A stretch of DNA of 64,000 nt from Lepisosteus oculatus (taxonomy: Eukaryota > Chordata > Actinopteri > Semionotiformes > Lepisosteidae), in the NCBI RefSeq assembly GCF_040954835.1, contig NC_090706.1:28467148-28531147 (forward strand), in the 5' to 3' direction. Shown here piece after piece: positions 62,946-64,000 of this stretch. A model generated the notes under the pieces. That model saw only the letters and a list, made by a program, of their open reading frames with translations. It did not search any database and was not told the origin of the DNA. The position numbers and the translations under genes are program-made. How positions within the stretch are numbered: the stretch's first letter is position 1; each line of letters begins with the position of its first letter.

Positions 62946-64000
62946 TCTCTTACAGACATTTTTCTTAAACACTGCTTTGCTGGTCACCGCATGTGCTCCG
63001 TGCATGTAGCTCATAGGTTATGGTGTGACACTGCACTTTTGATGTTGATCACAGAGCCTGGCCTGAAACAAGCAGGAAGCCACATTAAAACACACAGAGG
63101 CAAAAGGAAAGAAAATAAATCAACTACATTTTGACACTCCGATTAAAAGCTAGGCCCTTTGGGGGAGCTGTACAAAACTACAGCAACCTGACACAAAAGA
63201 TGCAGGACTGCGGCGTGCCTTGTGCCTACCTCATATTCACTGGGGCCACTGGGTGACAGCTGAAAAGGACTCATAGATTGCTACATGTTACTGAAACAAC
63301 AGCTCTGCGTTCCACAGAGCACCCTAAATCACAATCCGAGCTCCGTACACCTGTGTGCCAAAAATGAAGATCAGCAGCAGTGTCTAAACTATCGACGCAG
63401 AAAGGCACACAATGTGTATCCTCAGGTTTTAGACATTCAGCTCTAGGCAGCATATGGCTTCTGAGACTCCCCCAACCCAAACATGGATGAACTCACAACA
63501 TCAGCTCACCCACCAGTCACCAATGCACCAACCCAGGATTGTGCGCAGTGACGGCTTTTGGCAGCCAGAGCTTCATCTGGAAAGTTGCAATTGTCAGGTG
63601 GGGCAGAAGTTGAGATTTAATTCCTGCTGAAAACCGCAGGCATGTGGCGGTGCTCTGCTGCAGGGGTGCCCACACATCTGCTGCTTTTCTTTCCAGCCCA
63701 GCTCTGAGTTACACATATCGAACCCCTTGACTGACTTAATAACAGGATTGATTTGCTCTGTTTGACAGCCATTAAGCATGTGGGAGGTTGCCTTTTAACT
63801 ACTGCATCTCTTAACTAACATACAATTTCCAACATTTGAGTATAAAAAGACATGCAAATGCTCCAATCAAGCAAGGCATTAAAGGCTTCAATGGAGCAGT
63901 TAAACTCAGATGGACACACCTGCTGGTTTTTGCTCCAGCTGATCACCTAATTAAATAATTTAACCCTCGATAGATCATTTTTCAAATAGTTTTTAGTTCC
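62946..64000. other. Right flank, no gene recognised
   Basis: The last ~100 bp (GCTCCAGCTGATCACCTAAT region) look like a common fish repeat; a related piece with CAACCCTGGTCCTAGAGAGC lies at 38690. Otherwise nothing recognisable. Confidence 0.3.

Overview
The window is vertebrate nuclear DNA, most likely from a ray-finned fish. It holds three multi-exon protein-coding genes with long introns, in a background of fish-type interspersed repeats: 5S-rRNA-derived SINEs with LINE-like 3' tails, tRNA-derived SINEs, LINE ORF2 3' ends and a solo LTR. EFCAB9, a partner of the sperm CatSper channel, is intact. CatSper genes are missing from many teleosts, so a non-teleost ray-finned fish (gar or bowfin type) or an early-branching teleost fits best. 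This species call is inference. Exon joins were worked out by hand from splice-site consensus, reading frame and remembered family alignments.

Layout. Positions 1-1500 hold a CpG-rich promoter-like region with an NRF1-type site. It could fire both ways: rightward into UBLCP1 and leftward toward RNF145, the head-to-head neighbour in human. UBLCP1 (+) has ten coding exons from 6444 to 16475 and encodes the nuclear proteasome phosphatase (321 aa). From 16.5 to 33 kb no coding gene was recognised. That stretch holds a duplicated 131-bp segment, a GATA/homeodomain palindrome, a full-length 5S-SINE, a LINE 3' end, a 32-bp and a 22-bp minisatellite, and a fragment resembling a DNA transposon. IL12B (-) has six coding exons from 40871 down to 33993 plus a TATA-driven 5' noncoding exon near 43034-43087. 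It encodes the p40 subunit of IL-12/IL-23 (318 aa). Its introns contain a solo LTR, tRNA-derived SINEs, a decayed tRNA-Leu(AAG) copy and a 5S-SINE.

From 44 to 52 kb there is a CpG/CRE/ETS promoter-like region with no recognisable coding gene, then LINE and SINE insertions. EFCAB9 (+) has four coding exons from 52660 to 57157 (205 aa) and a poly(A) signal 77 nt after its stop. From 57.2 to 64 kb there is a 72-bp minisatellite, which also occurs inverted at 9.4 kb, plus other repeats and no gene I can support.

The three genes have unrelated jobs (proteasome regulation, immune cytokine, sperm calcium channel). They are linked only by position. UBLCP1-IL12B adjacency matches human 5q33.3, whereas EFCAB9 lies elsewhere on human 5q, so its adjacency here is either the older order or a rearrangement. 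I found no clear new multi-gene system. The points most worth following are regulatory or repeat-based.
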